From positions 83,370-117,564 of the forward strand of contig JACVRA010000436.1 in assembly GCA_019828545.1 (NCBI GenBank): a stretch of 34,195 nucleotides of DNA. The letters run 5' to 3'. The position numbers and the translations under genes were made by a program. This DNA comes from Paracamarosporium sp. OC-R06-R3 (taxonomy: Eukaryota > Ascomycota > Dothideomycetes > Pleosporales > Didymosphaeriaceae). The notes under the pieces are model-generated. The model saw only the letters and a program-made list of their open reading frames with translations, had not been told where the DNA came from and did not search any database. Positions 24,140 to 33,867 of the stretch are shown here, piece after piece (position 1 is the first letter of the stretch; each line of letters opens with the position of its first letter).

Positions 24140-25000
24140 TCAATTAAAGAAAAATAAGGCTACAACAGCGGCTTTAATGATAGCAGATATGAGAACAGCC
24201 ACGCCAAAATTTGTCCTTGCGCCTACGCCTGCGCCGAGAAAGCTGCCTGTAACAAGCATAAGAAGAAACATGACACGTCTGTTCCTCCCACGATTATTGG
24301 ACAGTGCCGTAAACAGCTTTGTATCGATGAAGATATCAACGTATGCTGCTGTCGCCATTGCTGTTGTAATGTCGGTGACCTTCAGCGCCCGCACAACAGC
24401 GACCTGTGACCCAGACGAGAAGGCTAACAAAGCCACGACAATCCTACCGAGCGTTGTATCCGGGCCTACAATATTGTAATAATGCCACTGAAGACCAGCA
24501 CTGGTGAATACAAGTACTGTTTGCAGAATACCCGTGAGGAGAAGCCAACCGCGCGTCTGCCCAATACCGAAGAAATTTGCGGTCTGACCTGTCACGAACA
24601 CACCTAGGCTGAAGAACCCAAGTGACACCGCGATTGTCGAAATTGAAAAGAGAGGTGCTTCGCTATGACTGGGCTTGTCAAGCAAGATGCCAACAGCAAA
24701 AAGTACAGTGTTTCCGGTTTGATTGGAGGCGAAGCAGTGGAAATCCGGGAAAGAGATAGCGTCCTGAATTCCGATGGCGAGTGCAAGGAGGAGGAGCTCA
24801 ATCTCGAAGAGACAGGAGTTAAGATCTGGCTCTTTCTCGAGGTAGGCCATCGTCCGCTTTCGGCATGGAGGCGAGCAAGATTTTCCATCTTTGCGTGCTT
24901 CGACTGATGCGAAAGGTAATGCCGTATGCATTTTGAACGGAAAAATTCGCATCGCAGTTGGACAGACGATGACAATGCGTACAATGAGATGCTGCTGCAT
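24140..25000 (-). CDS. DUF1275 (YoaK-like) integral membrane protein
   Basis: A single exon encodes up to 286 residues. The DUF1275 signature is visible as LALAIGIQDAISFPDFHCFASNQTGNTV, the conserved D...F.. N.TGN stretch of this family, followed by about five further hydrophobic helices (such as ISTIAVSLGFFSLGVFVTGQ and VMFLLMLVTGSFLGAGVGAR). The C-terminus ends in a membrane helix (AAVVALFFFN). The function of DUF1275 proteins is not established; a small-molecule transporter is the usual guess. The first 50-60 residues are unlike the family, and internal Met codons offer later starts (about 24931 or about 24850), so the N-terminus is uncertain. The neighbour at 25846 is a sulfide oxidase, but no functional link is shown. 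Confidence 0.8.
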   Translation of the reverse strand: MQQHLIVRIVIVCPTAMRIFPFKMHTALPFASVEARKDGKSCSPPCRKRTMAYLEKEPDLNSCLFEIELLLLALAIGIQDAISFPDFHCFASNQTGNTVLFAVGILLDKPSHSEAPLFSISTIAVSLGFFSLGVFVTGQTANFFGIGQTRGWLLLTGILQTVLVFTSAGLQWHYYNIVGPDTTLGRIVVALLAFSSGSQVAVVRALKVTDITTAMATAAYVDIFIDTKLFTALSNNRGRNRRVMFLLMLVTGSFLGAGVGARTNFGVAVLISAIIKAAVVALFFFN

Positions 25001-25845
25001 GCTTGGAATGCATCCTTTTTCAAAGAGCCTATGACTGATGGTCGTTCAGTCGGGGACTCGGGGACTAGAATCGCGCTAATTTGAGATTCGGCGACCATCG
25101 GGACATCGTCAAGCAACCCCGAGGTTCCGATGAAGAGACAACTTGGTCCCATGTACCATCGCCACATCATGCGTTCTCGTTGACCTGGGCCTCGACCTCT
25201 CCGTGGACACTGCTCCGCTCAGCGAGCTTGTCTGAATTAATCACTTGGGATTTTGTGTACATGAATGTATCCTTACGCTCTTGTAGAACAACTACACGCC
25301 TATACTGAGTTCATAATGCTGCTCAAACCTAGGGCTATTTTGCACTCGGTATCAATAGCTGTGAGGCCCCGTTCTGATGCTCATCTAATAAAAATCTCAT
25401 TTCGGTCGTCGTCTGATGCAACGAATGCTTCAGACAGTCGCGTCCCTAGCGAGGACTTCTGCTGCCGCAAACTTGTCCATTCTTGTAAAACAGCGCGCAA
25501 TGTCATCTTTGAAAGGTCTCCTTGGGCCATTTTTGGAAGGTCGATTTGATATAGGCTTAGAGATTCCACGCTCATCATTGGTAATACTGTACATTCTTCA
25601 TTCTAAAGTTAACCACAGCAACATCGCCTGCGAGACCATTGGCCAACTCTTGAAACGGTTCCAAAAATCCGGGCCAAATAGCTCGTAACAGCTACAGATA
25701 CAATTCCAGCCAATCTTCTATTGCACGTACCCACGATCCATCATTGAATGACATACAAAACGTCAAACATCCGTTTGCCCCAAACATTTCGCCACTTGTA
25801 GCAACGCTCTGCATGAAGGCTAATGCCATCACGTTTCGGCCGAAT
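25001..25845. other. Intergenic, no gene seen
   Basis: About 850 bp upstream of the DUF1275 gene and downstream of the SQR gene, both on the minus strand. Frames such as 25265-25549 (+) and 25381-25578 (-) overlap each other and have no motif. Confidence 0.55.
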
Positions 25846-27192
25846 CTACATGATATAGCCTTTTGGTCCGCCCCAGTGTCCCTTCACATGTAATTGGTAA
25901 ACCCATGGAAAGAAATCCTTTTTCAGATGATAGAATGCGCGGCGCGGAACGCCCTGGTCAATCCCAAACCATTCGTTGAACGTTTCCTTTGGCACTCCAC
26001 CATATTTGAACTCTGCAAGAAGCACCTTGTTTTCTCCTGTCAGCAGCGGACACGACGTGTAGCCATCGTATTCCATGGAGGGCCGTTTCCCTTCCATAGC
26101 CAGCAAAAGATTTTGCGTAAGGACGGGTGCTTGGGACGTTACCGCAGCCATGGTTTTCGATGTAGGTAGGCTCGCTGCATCGCCAATTGCCCAAACGTTG
26201 TTATAGGTGGTATGGCGCAAGGTATGCTGGTCAACGTCGACATAACCCGCCTCATTGCCTAAGCCGCTCGCTTTGATAAAAGGATGTGGCACATTTCTGG
26301 GTGACGCATGGAGAAAGTCGAACTGTTGCTGGACCTGCTCACCAGCATGGTCAAATATCGCAGTGTTACCGTCGATCGAGACAAGGTTGTGCTCGAAAAG
26401 CCCCTCAATACCCCTCTGCTCCCGTAATTTGTTGAGCTCAGAACTATACTTGGGCACACCGAACATGGTTGGCAGACCAGTAGCAAAAGTGATGTCGATT
26501 GCTGATTGACCGGACCCAATATTGTACAGGTGAGCTCGCCTCCAGTAGTCGAGTGCCAGCCACATAATCTTTTGGGGTGCGCCGGCGCATTTTACAACGC
26601 CAATTGGCTGTGTGAAGATAGCTGCGCCTTTCTTCATCCGTCGGATGTTTTGGAAGACTTTATCGCAGTAATCGTAGCTGTAGATGGAGGCTACCATGCT
26701 ATCCGGATTAGCCATGGCTTCCGCAAGGCCTTTTACATTATCGTAGTCGATCTTTATGCCTGATGCAACAACAAGTTGTTCGTAGCTGATTCTATCACTA
26801 TCTCCTAGCGACAAGTAATTTTCGTTTGGGCAGATAGAAACAACTTCCTTGTTGTAAAATTTGAGCCTGGGTTCGATGAGCTCGTGCATGGGTCTTCTCA
26901 ACTTGCTCTTATTCTTTAACCCGCCTCCCACAAGAGTCCAGCCAGGCTGATAATGATGCCAGGTAGCTGGATCGATGATAGCAATATCATCTTTGGTGAA
27001 TTCGCCTCGATGTAGGAGTTGGTGACCGAGTGCGATGCCAGCCGAGCCGCTGCCTATGACGACGATCTTGTGGTTACGCGATGTGGTGGTGGCGGGCGCG
27101 ACAGTTGCGAAACCTCGTGCTGCTGCGTTGCAATATGGTCGGACGATTGACCGGCCAGTTACCAGTACTGCAGAATTGCTGAGCGCCTGCAT
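25846..27192 (-). CDS. hmt2: Mitochondrial sulfide:quinone oxidoreductase (SQOR/HMT2-like)
   Basis: A single exon encodes 448 residues from the ATG at 27192; the frame is open upstream but without an earlier ATG. SQR oxidises H2S at the inner mitochondrial membrane, passes electrons to ubiquinone and yields a persulfide on a low-molecular-weight thiol. The first 40 residues are Arg/Ser/Ala-rich with no acidic residue, a good presequence. Then come the FAD site VVIGSGSAG (44-52), PGWTLVGGG, IFTQPIGVVKCAGAPQKIMW with Cys202, VWAIGDAASLPTSKTMAA and YTSCPLL with Cys381. Cys202 and Cys381 correspond to the two redox-active cysteines of animal-type SQOR, so catalysis looks intact. The Asp-containing VDVD stretch and the KKDFFPWVYQLHVKGHWGGP tail also fit. 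It is divergently paired with a persulfide dioxygenase, the next enzyme of the pathway. Confidence 0.93.
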   Translation of the reverse strand: MQALSNSAVLVTGRSIVRPYCNAAARGFATVAPATTTSRNHKIVVIGSGSAGIALGHQLLHRGEFTKDDIAIIDPATWHHYQPGWTLVGGGLKNKSKLRRPMHELIEPRLKFYNKEVVSICPNENYLSLGDSDRISYEQLVVASGIKIDYDNVKGLAEAMANPDSMVASIYSYDYCDKVFQNIRRMKKGAAIFTQPIGVVKCAGAPQKIMWLALDYWRRAHLYNIGSGQSAIDITFATGLPTMFGVPKYSSELNKLREQRGIEGLFEHNLVSIDGNTAIFDHAGEQVQQQFDFLHASPRNVPHPFIKASGLGNEAGYVDVDQHTLRHTTYNNVWAIGDAASLPTSKTMAAVTSQAPVLTQNLLLAMEGKRPSMEYDGYTSCPLLTGENKVLLAEFKYGGVPKETFNEWFGIDQGVPRRAFYHLKKDFFPWVYQLHVKGHWGGPKGYIM

Positions 27193-27576
27193 TATGGGAC
27201 GCAACACTTCTTTTACGCTCAGGGCTCGCGCTTAGGACGGTCTAAAAGGAAAGTGTGTAAAGTCTGCGCTTTGGAAGGGAAACAAAACTGGCCTTTTGAA
27301 TTCGATGGAAATTCGAAGGAACCCTAGCCATGATAGTCATCGCTCATTGAGAGTGATGTGACATAAGAGGAATTAGTGGGCCTGGAGGCGGGTGGCAGGG
27401 AGTGAGTTCGGCGACTTGTAGGGGTTATCGGCGTTTTGCACCACAGCCCCCGACCCTTGCAAGATTATGCCAGTGCACATGGCAGGCAGGCTTACGCCTG
27501 TACATAAAATGATGCAGTTCAGGTCCATCTTCGAGGGCTAGCCAGAGCCCATTATCCGATTCGTTAACTCGAAAAT
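27193..27576. promoter_or_regulatory. Shared bidirectional promoter of SQR and persulfide dioxygenase
   Basis: Only 384 bp separate the two start codons, so the control regions must overlap. Two direct TCGGCG copies lie at 27408-27413 and 27428-27433, each holding a CGG triplet of the type bound by Zn2Cys6 factors. A palindromic CAGGC...GCCTG lies near 27487-27501. No clear TATA box. Co-regulation is inferred from arrangement alone. Confidence 0.5.
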
Positions 27577-28813
27577 ATGAAAACCTCGCGAATACTTTCC
27601 AGCACTACACAGTCCACTAGGCCGTCATCGAAGCCAGCACGAGGCATAACGCAGCGTAGCGCCGCACCAAGACAGCATCAATTGCTGCATCCACAGTTTC
27701 CTGCAACAATCAAACCGACGACTCGTACGTTTGGAAGTTGGGCAAAGCCTGTCGTCCCTGCAACCCGGAAGGCGCGTGTTGCCACCTCCGACAGGCCGTT
27801 TCCGCGATCCGCCGAAAACCCTGCGTATCGAGCACAGTATTGTACTGAAGCTTCATTGGCTCAGCAACCCATAATCGAGAGCTTGTTCGAAGAGCAAACC
27901 AAAACATGGCAATACGTGGTTGTAGATGCGTCAACCAAAAAAGCAGTCATTATTGATTCCGTACTTGATTATAACCCGGCGACCCAGACGATCAGTACCT
28001 CAACCGCCGACGCCTTACTAGCAATGGTGTTGGAAAGAGGTTACTGTATCGAGTGGATTTTGGAGACGCATGCGCATGCTGATCATCTGACGGCAGCCTC
28101 ATACCTCCAGCATTGTCTCGCGCAACAACAAGGATACAAACCACCTATCTGTATCGGGAAACGAATCAAACAAGTCCAGGAGCTGTTTGGATCAAGATAT
28201 GGCATTGCTGCTGAGGAGTACGAAGGGGTGTTTGACCATCTTTTCGAAGACGACGAGACTTTTCAGATTGGTCAACTCACCGCGACCGTTATGCATCTTC
28301 CGGGACATACTCCCGATCATATAGGATACAAGATTGCTGGTCAGTATCCGCATGAGCTTGCTAGGAACTGTGGACCTTGCTGATCCCTGTGTAGGTAACG
28401 TTTTTTGTGGAGATTCCATCTTCCACGCGGATATAGGCACCGCGCGATGCGACTTCCCTGGTGGCAATGCCAAGAGCTTATTCGCTTCAGCACAAAGGCT
28501 ACTTGCGCTGCCGGAAAACGTTAAGATTTGGGCAGGTCACGATTATCCGGCGTGTCCCGAGCGCTGCGAAGCCGTTCCGTGGATGACCGTGCGCGACCAC
28601 AGGGATAAGAACAAGCATCTCTCTAAACATGTAGAAGAGAAGGATTTCTTGAGATTACGGAAAGAACGTGACGCAAATCTGGTGGCGCCGAGGCTGCTCA
28701 ATCCAGCATTGCAAATCAATATTCGTGCCGGCAGACTACCTCGTCCAATTCCCAATGGCAGTGGTGAGCGGTTGATGCACCTTCCTTTGAAGTTTAAGGG
28801 CGGAGAATGGTAA
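27577..28813 (+). CDS. Persulfide dioxygenase, Blh/ETHE1-type MBL-fold protein
   Basis: Exons 27577-28339 and 28395-28813 give 393 residues; the 55 nt intron splits a Gly codon. Persulfide dioxygenases use mononuclear iron to oxidise glutathione persulfide to sulfite, removing the product of SQR. Roughly the first 75 residues are Arg/Ser/Thr-rich with almost no acidic residues, a long mitochondrial presequence. The catalytic fold begins near PIIESLFEEQTKTWQYVVVD and has ETHAHADHLTAASYL (H165, H167, D169, H170), HLPGHTPDHIGY, CGDSIFHADIGTARCDFPGG and WAGHDYP. The GTARCDFPGG form and the C-terminal HRDKNKH ... NIRAGRLPRPIPNG segment resemble the bacterial Blh proteins of bigR operons more than short human-type ETHE1. 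All expected metal ligands are present. Paired head-to-head with SQR, it forms a compact sulfide oxidation module. Confidence 0.9.
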
Positions 28814-29037
28814 TAGACATTAGTCTTGTTGTAGCGACAATGAAGCTATGAAAGAACATGAACAGATGGAAAAACGCTCCCTTGAAGTATCTTGCGGTAG
28901 ATATTAATATGATGTAATGATTAAATGCACGAATGATGTTATAACCAATGGAAAACTGCCCAGGTGATGCTCCTCGAAAGGCCCAGGAGCTTTGTGGCGC
29001 TTGAAAGTAGGCATACGAAATGACTGAGGGTCTCAAT
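28814..29037. other. Short convergent intergenic region
   Basis: 224 bp separate the stop codons of the persulfide dioxygenase and the transcription factor gene. It must hold both 3' UTRs and terminators, which may overlap. Confidence 0.5.
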
Positions 29038-30870
29038 TTATGTAGCGTTGTCAGGATCCATAAGCTCATTCAGGCCCTGTAGATCAAGACTGTGTAGCCA
29101 TTCACTTTCCTCCCACGTTTGGGCGCACGTATCCATTCCGGCGTTCGCAGGTCCGTTCATAGGTCCGTCCTGGCGTACGGCATATATAGATCCGGGTTGA
29201 GGACTGCGGAACACCGCAGATGCCACTTTCTTCAACGTGCGAAGTATAACAACGGCAGCCGGCCAGTATCTTCCCAGTGACTTCAGTACACCGAACATCA
29301 ATTTGACTCTGTCAGAATGCTGCTCTAAACAACCGCTTAGACTCTTGGCATGGAGGGCGGCGATTGAAAGCTGGACCACAGCGGCAAGGGCAAGTGGATA
29401 TACAAGAAGTGGACTATGCCTTTGGACGGAACTACCCAGCGCAGCTAACATAGAGATAGTCTTCGATGCTTCGATCGCTTTGACAGAGTGCACGTGTTGT
29501 CGGTTGCAAGGACAAAGAAGCTTGGTACAACTGGCCCCAGGTACGTCCTGCGTTAATTGCGTTAATGGGTCTGGAGAGACCAGATCGCCCCGAGGAAAGT
29601 GTAGGAGAACGATGCTGTACTGAATCACAGCGTGGGCCTGGAACATTTGTTCATCCAGCTCACAAAACGTACTCACTATCTCCGCCTCACTTTTAGAACG
29701 TGGTAGATGGTGTATGAAAGCAGCGAGCGCATTGTCAGCTGCCTGGACAACATCTCTATGTACGCCATCTGTTCCGAGAATCATCAGAACTCGCCCAAGA
29801 AGGCGCACGGCTTCAATGCGATAGCAGAAAGACGAGAAGACCGTTTCCTCTTCTGCGAATACATTGTGATGGAAGTTGTCTAATGAGGCCGAAACAAAAC
29901 ACAAGCCACCTTCATAGATGAAGTCCTCGCATGGCAACAGCGCATCGGCATTCACTGTGCTCGTCTTGAATGTCGACTTTCGCTGCAAAGCGGCAACGCA
30001 TCCGTCTGTTACGTACAGTTCGTGCCAGGTCCTTCGCATGCTCTCTTCCAGTACTGTCAGGCTGTTGCCATGCTTGGCGGCGAACTCTCGGCGGTGCATG
30101 CCAAGTCGAAGAGCACTTTCGATCGCCGAGTCGAGTACTCGTTGCCCTTCGGGCAAGGCATTCTGCGCGAAGAGGACAATCGTGTAGAGAATGCGTGCTT
30201 GAACCATCTCGGGGGTGTTCTGGTCCCCTTGTTGAAGCTCTCTTGCAGCGCTTTCTCGTAAAGCATCTCGTGAGGCAGCTGGGGAGAAATGACCGCCAAT
30301 GAGCTGTACCACCGCTTTTAAATATCGCGGATAACGTTGTTGCCAGTACATACTTCTTGGGAGTAGTATTGGATGGCTTGCGTGGAAATTAAGATAGTAT
30401 AAGTTCACCAGGTGTTCATCGTCCGCCCATGCTGGCATTCGCTCGCTTGGTGGACTCGTGGGCCCGACTTGTGGGATCAGTGGATCTGATGGACCGCTGT
30501 TGGGTGTCTCAGGGAGAGCATGAGTACTCTCGTCAGCTCTAATCTCTCCATCTAAATTTGTAATATTGTCTGAAAGCCACTGCGAAGGTGTCGATAACGA
30601 GGAAAGTAACCCTTGGGGAACAGCGGCTTGCGCGACGGCGGTCGGAGGATAAGGCAACGCCCGGGAAGCGGCAGATTGTGCTTCAGAGTTTAGATTCCTA
30701 ACGCCACGTCGGCGACCGCGTCCGGAGCGCGTATAGGTGCACGTGTAGCCGCGAGCACGGCAGCGTTCGCAGGTGGGAGTGTTCCCATCGCATTTGAGAT
30801 GAGAGCGGCGACACTCCAGGCAGGCGAGCGGGGCAGGCCGCGCGGGGCGAGTGGACTCATGGGAAGGCAT
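29038..30870 (-). CDS. Zn2Cys6 fungal transcription factor
   Basis: A single exon encodes 610 residues. The binuclear zinc cluster is complete at the N-terminus: C17-x2-C20-x6-C27-x6-C34-x2-C37-x6-C44, inside ACLECRRSHLKCDGNTPTCE. A basic tail (RSGRGRRRGVRN) follows. The middle region (about 150-450) reads as the fungal-specific 'middle homology' regulatory domain, with YYLNFHASHPILLPR, ESALRLGMHR and MRRTWHELYVTDG as typical landmarks. Such proteins bind CGG-type half-sites and activate or repress nearby or distant genes. It is convergent with the persulfide dioxygenase gene, so a role in sulfide oxidation is possible but only by proximity. No breaks are seen. Confidence 0.92.
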   Translation of the reverse strand: MPSHESTRPARPAPLACLECRRSHLKCDGNTPTCERCRARGYTCTYTRSGRGRRRGVRNLNSEAQSAASRALPYPPTAVAQAAVPQGLLSSLSTPSQWLSDNITNLDGEIRADESTHALPETPNSGPSDPLIPQVGPTSPPSERMPAWADDEHLVNLYYLNFHASHPILLPRSMYWQQRYPRYLKAVVQLIGGHFSPAASRDALRESAARELQQGDQNTPEMVQARILYTIVLFAQNALPEGQRVLDSAIESALRLGMHRREFAAKHGNSLTVLEESMRRTWHELYVTDGCVAALQRKSTFKTSTVNADALLPCEDFIYEGGLCFVSASLDNFHHNVFAEEETVFSSFCYRIEAVRLLGRVLMILGTDGVHRDVVQAADNALAAFIHHLPRSKSEAEIVSTFCELDEQMFQAHAVIQYSIVLLHFPRGDLVSPDPLTQLTQDVPGASCTKLLCPCNRQHVHSVKAIEASKTISMLAALGSSVQRHSPLLVYPLALAAVVQLSIAALHAKSLSGCLEQHSDRVKLMFGVLKSLGRYWPAAVVILRTLKKVASAVFRSPQPGSIYAVRQDGPMNGPANAGMDTCAQTWEESEWLHSLDLQGLNELMDPDNAT

Positions 30871-31003
30871 AGGATGGTCAGCTTGTTGGTTGATCGGATT
30901 GTTATGAAGAGACCGAAGCTGAAACTAGATCATAGTGAGAACTCAATTAGGTAGGTGTAGCGCTAATTTAAGTTTCTTATAGTCGTTTCGGTAAATCCTG
31001 CTG

Positions 31004-31099
31004 CCACCCCACTTCTTGGCACGCCTAGTGGGCGATTCCTCGGCGTCATCCGCGCTCACCAATTTTTGAGTACAATCTGATAATTTGGGTGAATCTATA
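31004..31099 (+). repeat. Left terminal inverted repeat of the mariner-type element
   Basis: Pairs with the reverse complement of 33868-33894 plus 34095-34163. The inner 27 bp (31073-31099) have two mismatches, one A/G and one T/C. The outer part (starting CCACCCC, ACTTCTTGGC) is more diverged and has small indels. Confidence 0.75.
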
Positions 31100-31132
31100 C
31101 ACTAAAATATTATCGTTTTCGTTGTTATCAAG

Positions 31133-32134
31133 ATGTCTCATCCTTCTCCGAGCCATCAGCGAGCTGGAAAGCACAGGTTGCAGCCTACAGTGCTACAGTC
31201 GGTGATTGACCGCCTGAACTCAGGTATATCTGTCCGCCAGATCTACAGAGACACCAAAGTAGCTCGTACGACCATTGCAAGGATTCGACTGAGTCTTGAG
31301 TACTGGGGGGAGCCATATCCGCCACCCTGCGTACGGCAGGGTAGGCCTCGCAAGCTGCTACAATACCATCGCGATCAGCTCAAGGAGATGCTACTAGGCA
31401 AGCCAAACACTTACTTAGACGAAATGCAGACCTTCTTGTACGATGAGTTCGACGTCAGCGTCTCGTTAACGACTATCTAGGATGCTCTTGAAAGCATGAA
31501 ATGGAGTCGAAAAGCAGCTTTAAAAGTAGCTGCTGAGCGCCATAATGTGCTCCGTCGAGTCTTTAAGGCTCGCTGCTAGCTGGGGTATCGTGTTGAGCAG
31601 GTTATCTGCCTTGACGAGAGCGCTTGCAACGAGCGTACGGGCGATAGGAAGTATGCTTGGTCAGAGATCAATCATCGCGTAGAGGTTAATTACCCAGCCA
31701 TACGCGCAGAAAGATGGAGCTTGCTACCTGCTATGGACGCCAGCGGCTACATCGATCATCTGATCTATCAAGGAGCGATTACCGCCGAGCTCATAGAGGA
31801 GTTTATTGCCAATAAAGTGCTGCTATACTGCACACCCTACCCAGGACTGCGATCAGTAATAGTCCTTGACAACGCATCTATCTATAGGTCAGCAAGGATT
31901 TAGCAGTTATGTATAGACGCTAGAGTAGTACTTGAATACCTGCCGCCCTACTCACCTAATTTTAATCCTATTGAGCAGAGCTTCAAGGCATTAAAAAGCT
32001 AGTTAAAATGCTATTACCAGTGGGCAGCAGTCTATAAGGACTTCTCATATTTCTTAGAGCAGGGCGTACAGGAGGTCTGTTATGATAGTTCGAAGGCTAG
32101 GGCGTACTTTAGATACTCAGGGTGGACTCTGTAG
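31133..32134 (+). pseudogene. Tc1/mariner (IS630-like) DDE transposase, inactivated
   Basis: One frame of 334 codons from ATG to TAG carries four premature TAG codons (31478, 31577, 31901 and 32000). Family features in order: N-terminal helix-turn-helix (GISVRQIYRDTKVARTTIAR) followed by GRPRK; a second HTH-like part ending in KWSRK; the first catalytic Asp in VICLDESACNERTGDR; the second in VIVLDNASIYRS; and LPPYSPNFNPIEQSFKALK with the final Glu. Length without the stops is 333 residues, normal for the family. Several stops fall where Trp or Gln would be expected, as after RIP of TGG or CAG. No active enzyme can be made from this copy. Confidence 0.88.
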
Positions 32135-32273
32135 GTAAGGGTTATATAAGACTAGTAATAACAGGATAATATAGATATTTAGTAAGTGTAGTAGGCGCGT
32201 GTACTTAGCAAATTAGTGAAAAACATCTAGAGTCTGTTTACACAGCTATTCTAGCCTATACTACCTCTATTAC

Positions 32274-33842
32274 CTACTTATTGAGCTCATGCTCCTCGTC
32301 AAGCTGTTTACGACGATTATCAGCATGTAGGATCTCCCTAGCGTTGTCTTTTTCATTGTCTGTTAGTCCTGTATACCTAGGTCGCCACCGAATCGCCATA
32401 TTTTGGAGTTTAAGCAGCAGTGACGGCTCAAGCTCATACATCTACTGCTATATCTTCTACGGCATGCCGGCGTCTAATAGATCTATAAGCATATTAAGGT
32501 TAATACTATCTATCTTTACAACTCTTCTAAGTACTTTCTTAATAGCTGGTACATCTTTTGCTAGTACTTCTTATACCTAATAGTTAAAGAAGTGCCGAGT
32601 TTGAAATGATAACTCTACCTAGTTATTATAAGTTAAGGGGATCCACGCTAAGCTCACTGGCCCTAGCACATTCACCAGTCCCGGCACGCTCACTGCAGCT
32701 TCCTAAGGTAATAGAGGTCGCTAAATTAATTGTACAGCTGCTAATTGACTTGCAGTACTTGCCATTATTAGTTTAACTAGGTCCCTGACTGTAGGCTCAG
32801 CATCTGATTCCTCAGGCGCCCTCCTCTTAGCAGTCTCTGCCTTTGCCCTCACTATTGCGAGTCGTACGTTATCAGATGGGACTTCAATAGTTGACCTTTG
32901 CAGCGTCACCTCGCGAGCCCATATGGCTACAATATTGCCATTCACAGGCAGGTGCTCTAAGAAACATACTAGTAGGCTATCTGTCTGCGGATACCAGCAG
33001 ACATATAGGTGATTTGAACACATAGAGTCTTAGCACCTCCATTTATCTCTTATATGGATAGCAGCTCCGTTGCCTATTGAGTCGACAGTAAGTAGACTTA
33101 GTAGCTCACTAAGCTGGCAATTTGTTGCAGTAAGTCGAATAGATGGAGATCTCTGTAGTCCACTAACACGTGACTGAGCTGATGAAGAAGGTAGTGAGGA
33201 CACCTCTAGCATAAGGATTAAGTCGAAATCGAGACATACTGCAACGCCTGGAGGTGCAGAATCTATAAGATATCGCGCAGTCTCCTGGAGCTCATGCAGC
33301 TTTTCGTGGTCGTTGCGCCTGATCACCTTGGCCATACGATCTCTCTGGGTCGTGCGAGCTGTGTACACGAAACCTGTTAAGCTCTTTATATACACCCTTT
33401 CTGGTGGGTGAAGCTCAGCCAGGTGGGTGACAACGTCGTCAGCCCATTGCCAGAGGGTGTATAATATGAGCGAATCGATTTCCTGACGATAGTTGCTATC
33501 CTCAGAGCCGTCAACGACTTTGTTATTGTATAGAGCTCTCCACCGACAACGTACGCAGTAAGTCTCAACTCCCTCTGATTCACGCGTATGAGTAGATGTG
33601 ATAGAAGGCTGCGCTGATGGCGGTAGTCCGTCCTCGGGAAACAGATCCTGGGTCTCAGAGATAGGCTCATCCTCAATTACTACTGCCTTATTAACTACCT
33701 CTTGCAGGGGCCCCCTTCGTGGCTTTTTGGGCGTTTTTCTAGGCGATCTTTTCACCTTTTTAACCTTTTTCAGCTGGCGCTAGGGGTTCTCGCCGCCCTC
33801 AAACACCTTAGGTGCTTTACGCTTCTGTCTGAGTGTTGGCAT
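32274..33842 (-). pseudogene. Second transposon-borne gene, Cys-rich nuclear-type protein, inactivated
   Basis: A single 523-codon frame runs from ATG at 33842 to TAG at 32274 and stays in phase throughout, interrupted by ten stops (eight TAG, two TAA, for example 33780-33782 and 33030-33032). The N-terminus is strongly basic (KKVKKVKRSPRKTPKKPRRG), like a nuclear localisation signal. A CVRC pair occurs near YCVRCRWRALYN. A Cys cluster follows around KWRC ... SMCSNHLYVCWYP. The middle (STIEVPSDNVRLAIVRAKAE) and the C-terminal LKLQNMAIRWRP ... NRRKQLDEEHELNK are helical. I do not recognise the protein as a transposase. It resembles, from memory, unnamed fungal proteins with a similar Cys patch. 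It converges on the transposase gene and lies wholly inside the inverted repeats, so it is cargo or an accessory gene. Confidence 0.65.
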
Positions 33843-33867
33843 GACCTCGCACAAGCTTTATATAAGG

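Noticed and set aside
24604..25170. Minus-strand open frame of 188 codons overlapping the DUF1275 gene
   Set aside because: Low-complexity Ser/Leu-rich translation in another frame of the DUF1275 gene; the DUF1275 frame has clear family motifs and membrane helices.
32281..32580. Plus-strand open frame of 99 codons, Ser-rich
   Set aside because: It mirrors the C-terminal part of the minus-strand second transposon gene, which has better protein character and continuous phase.
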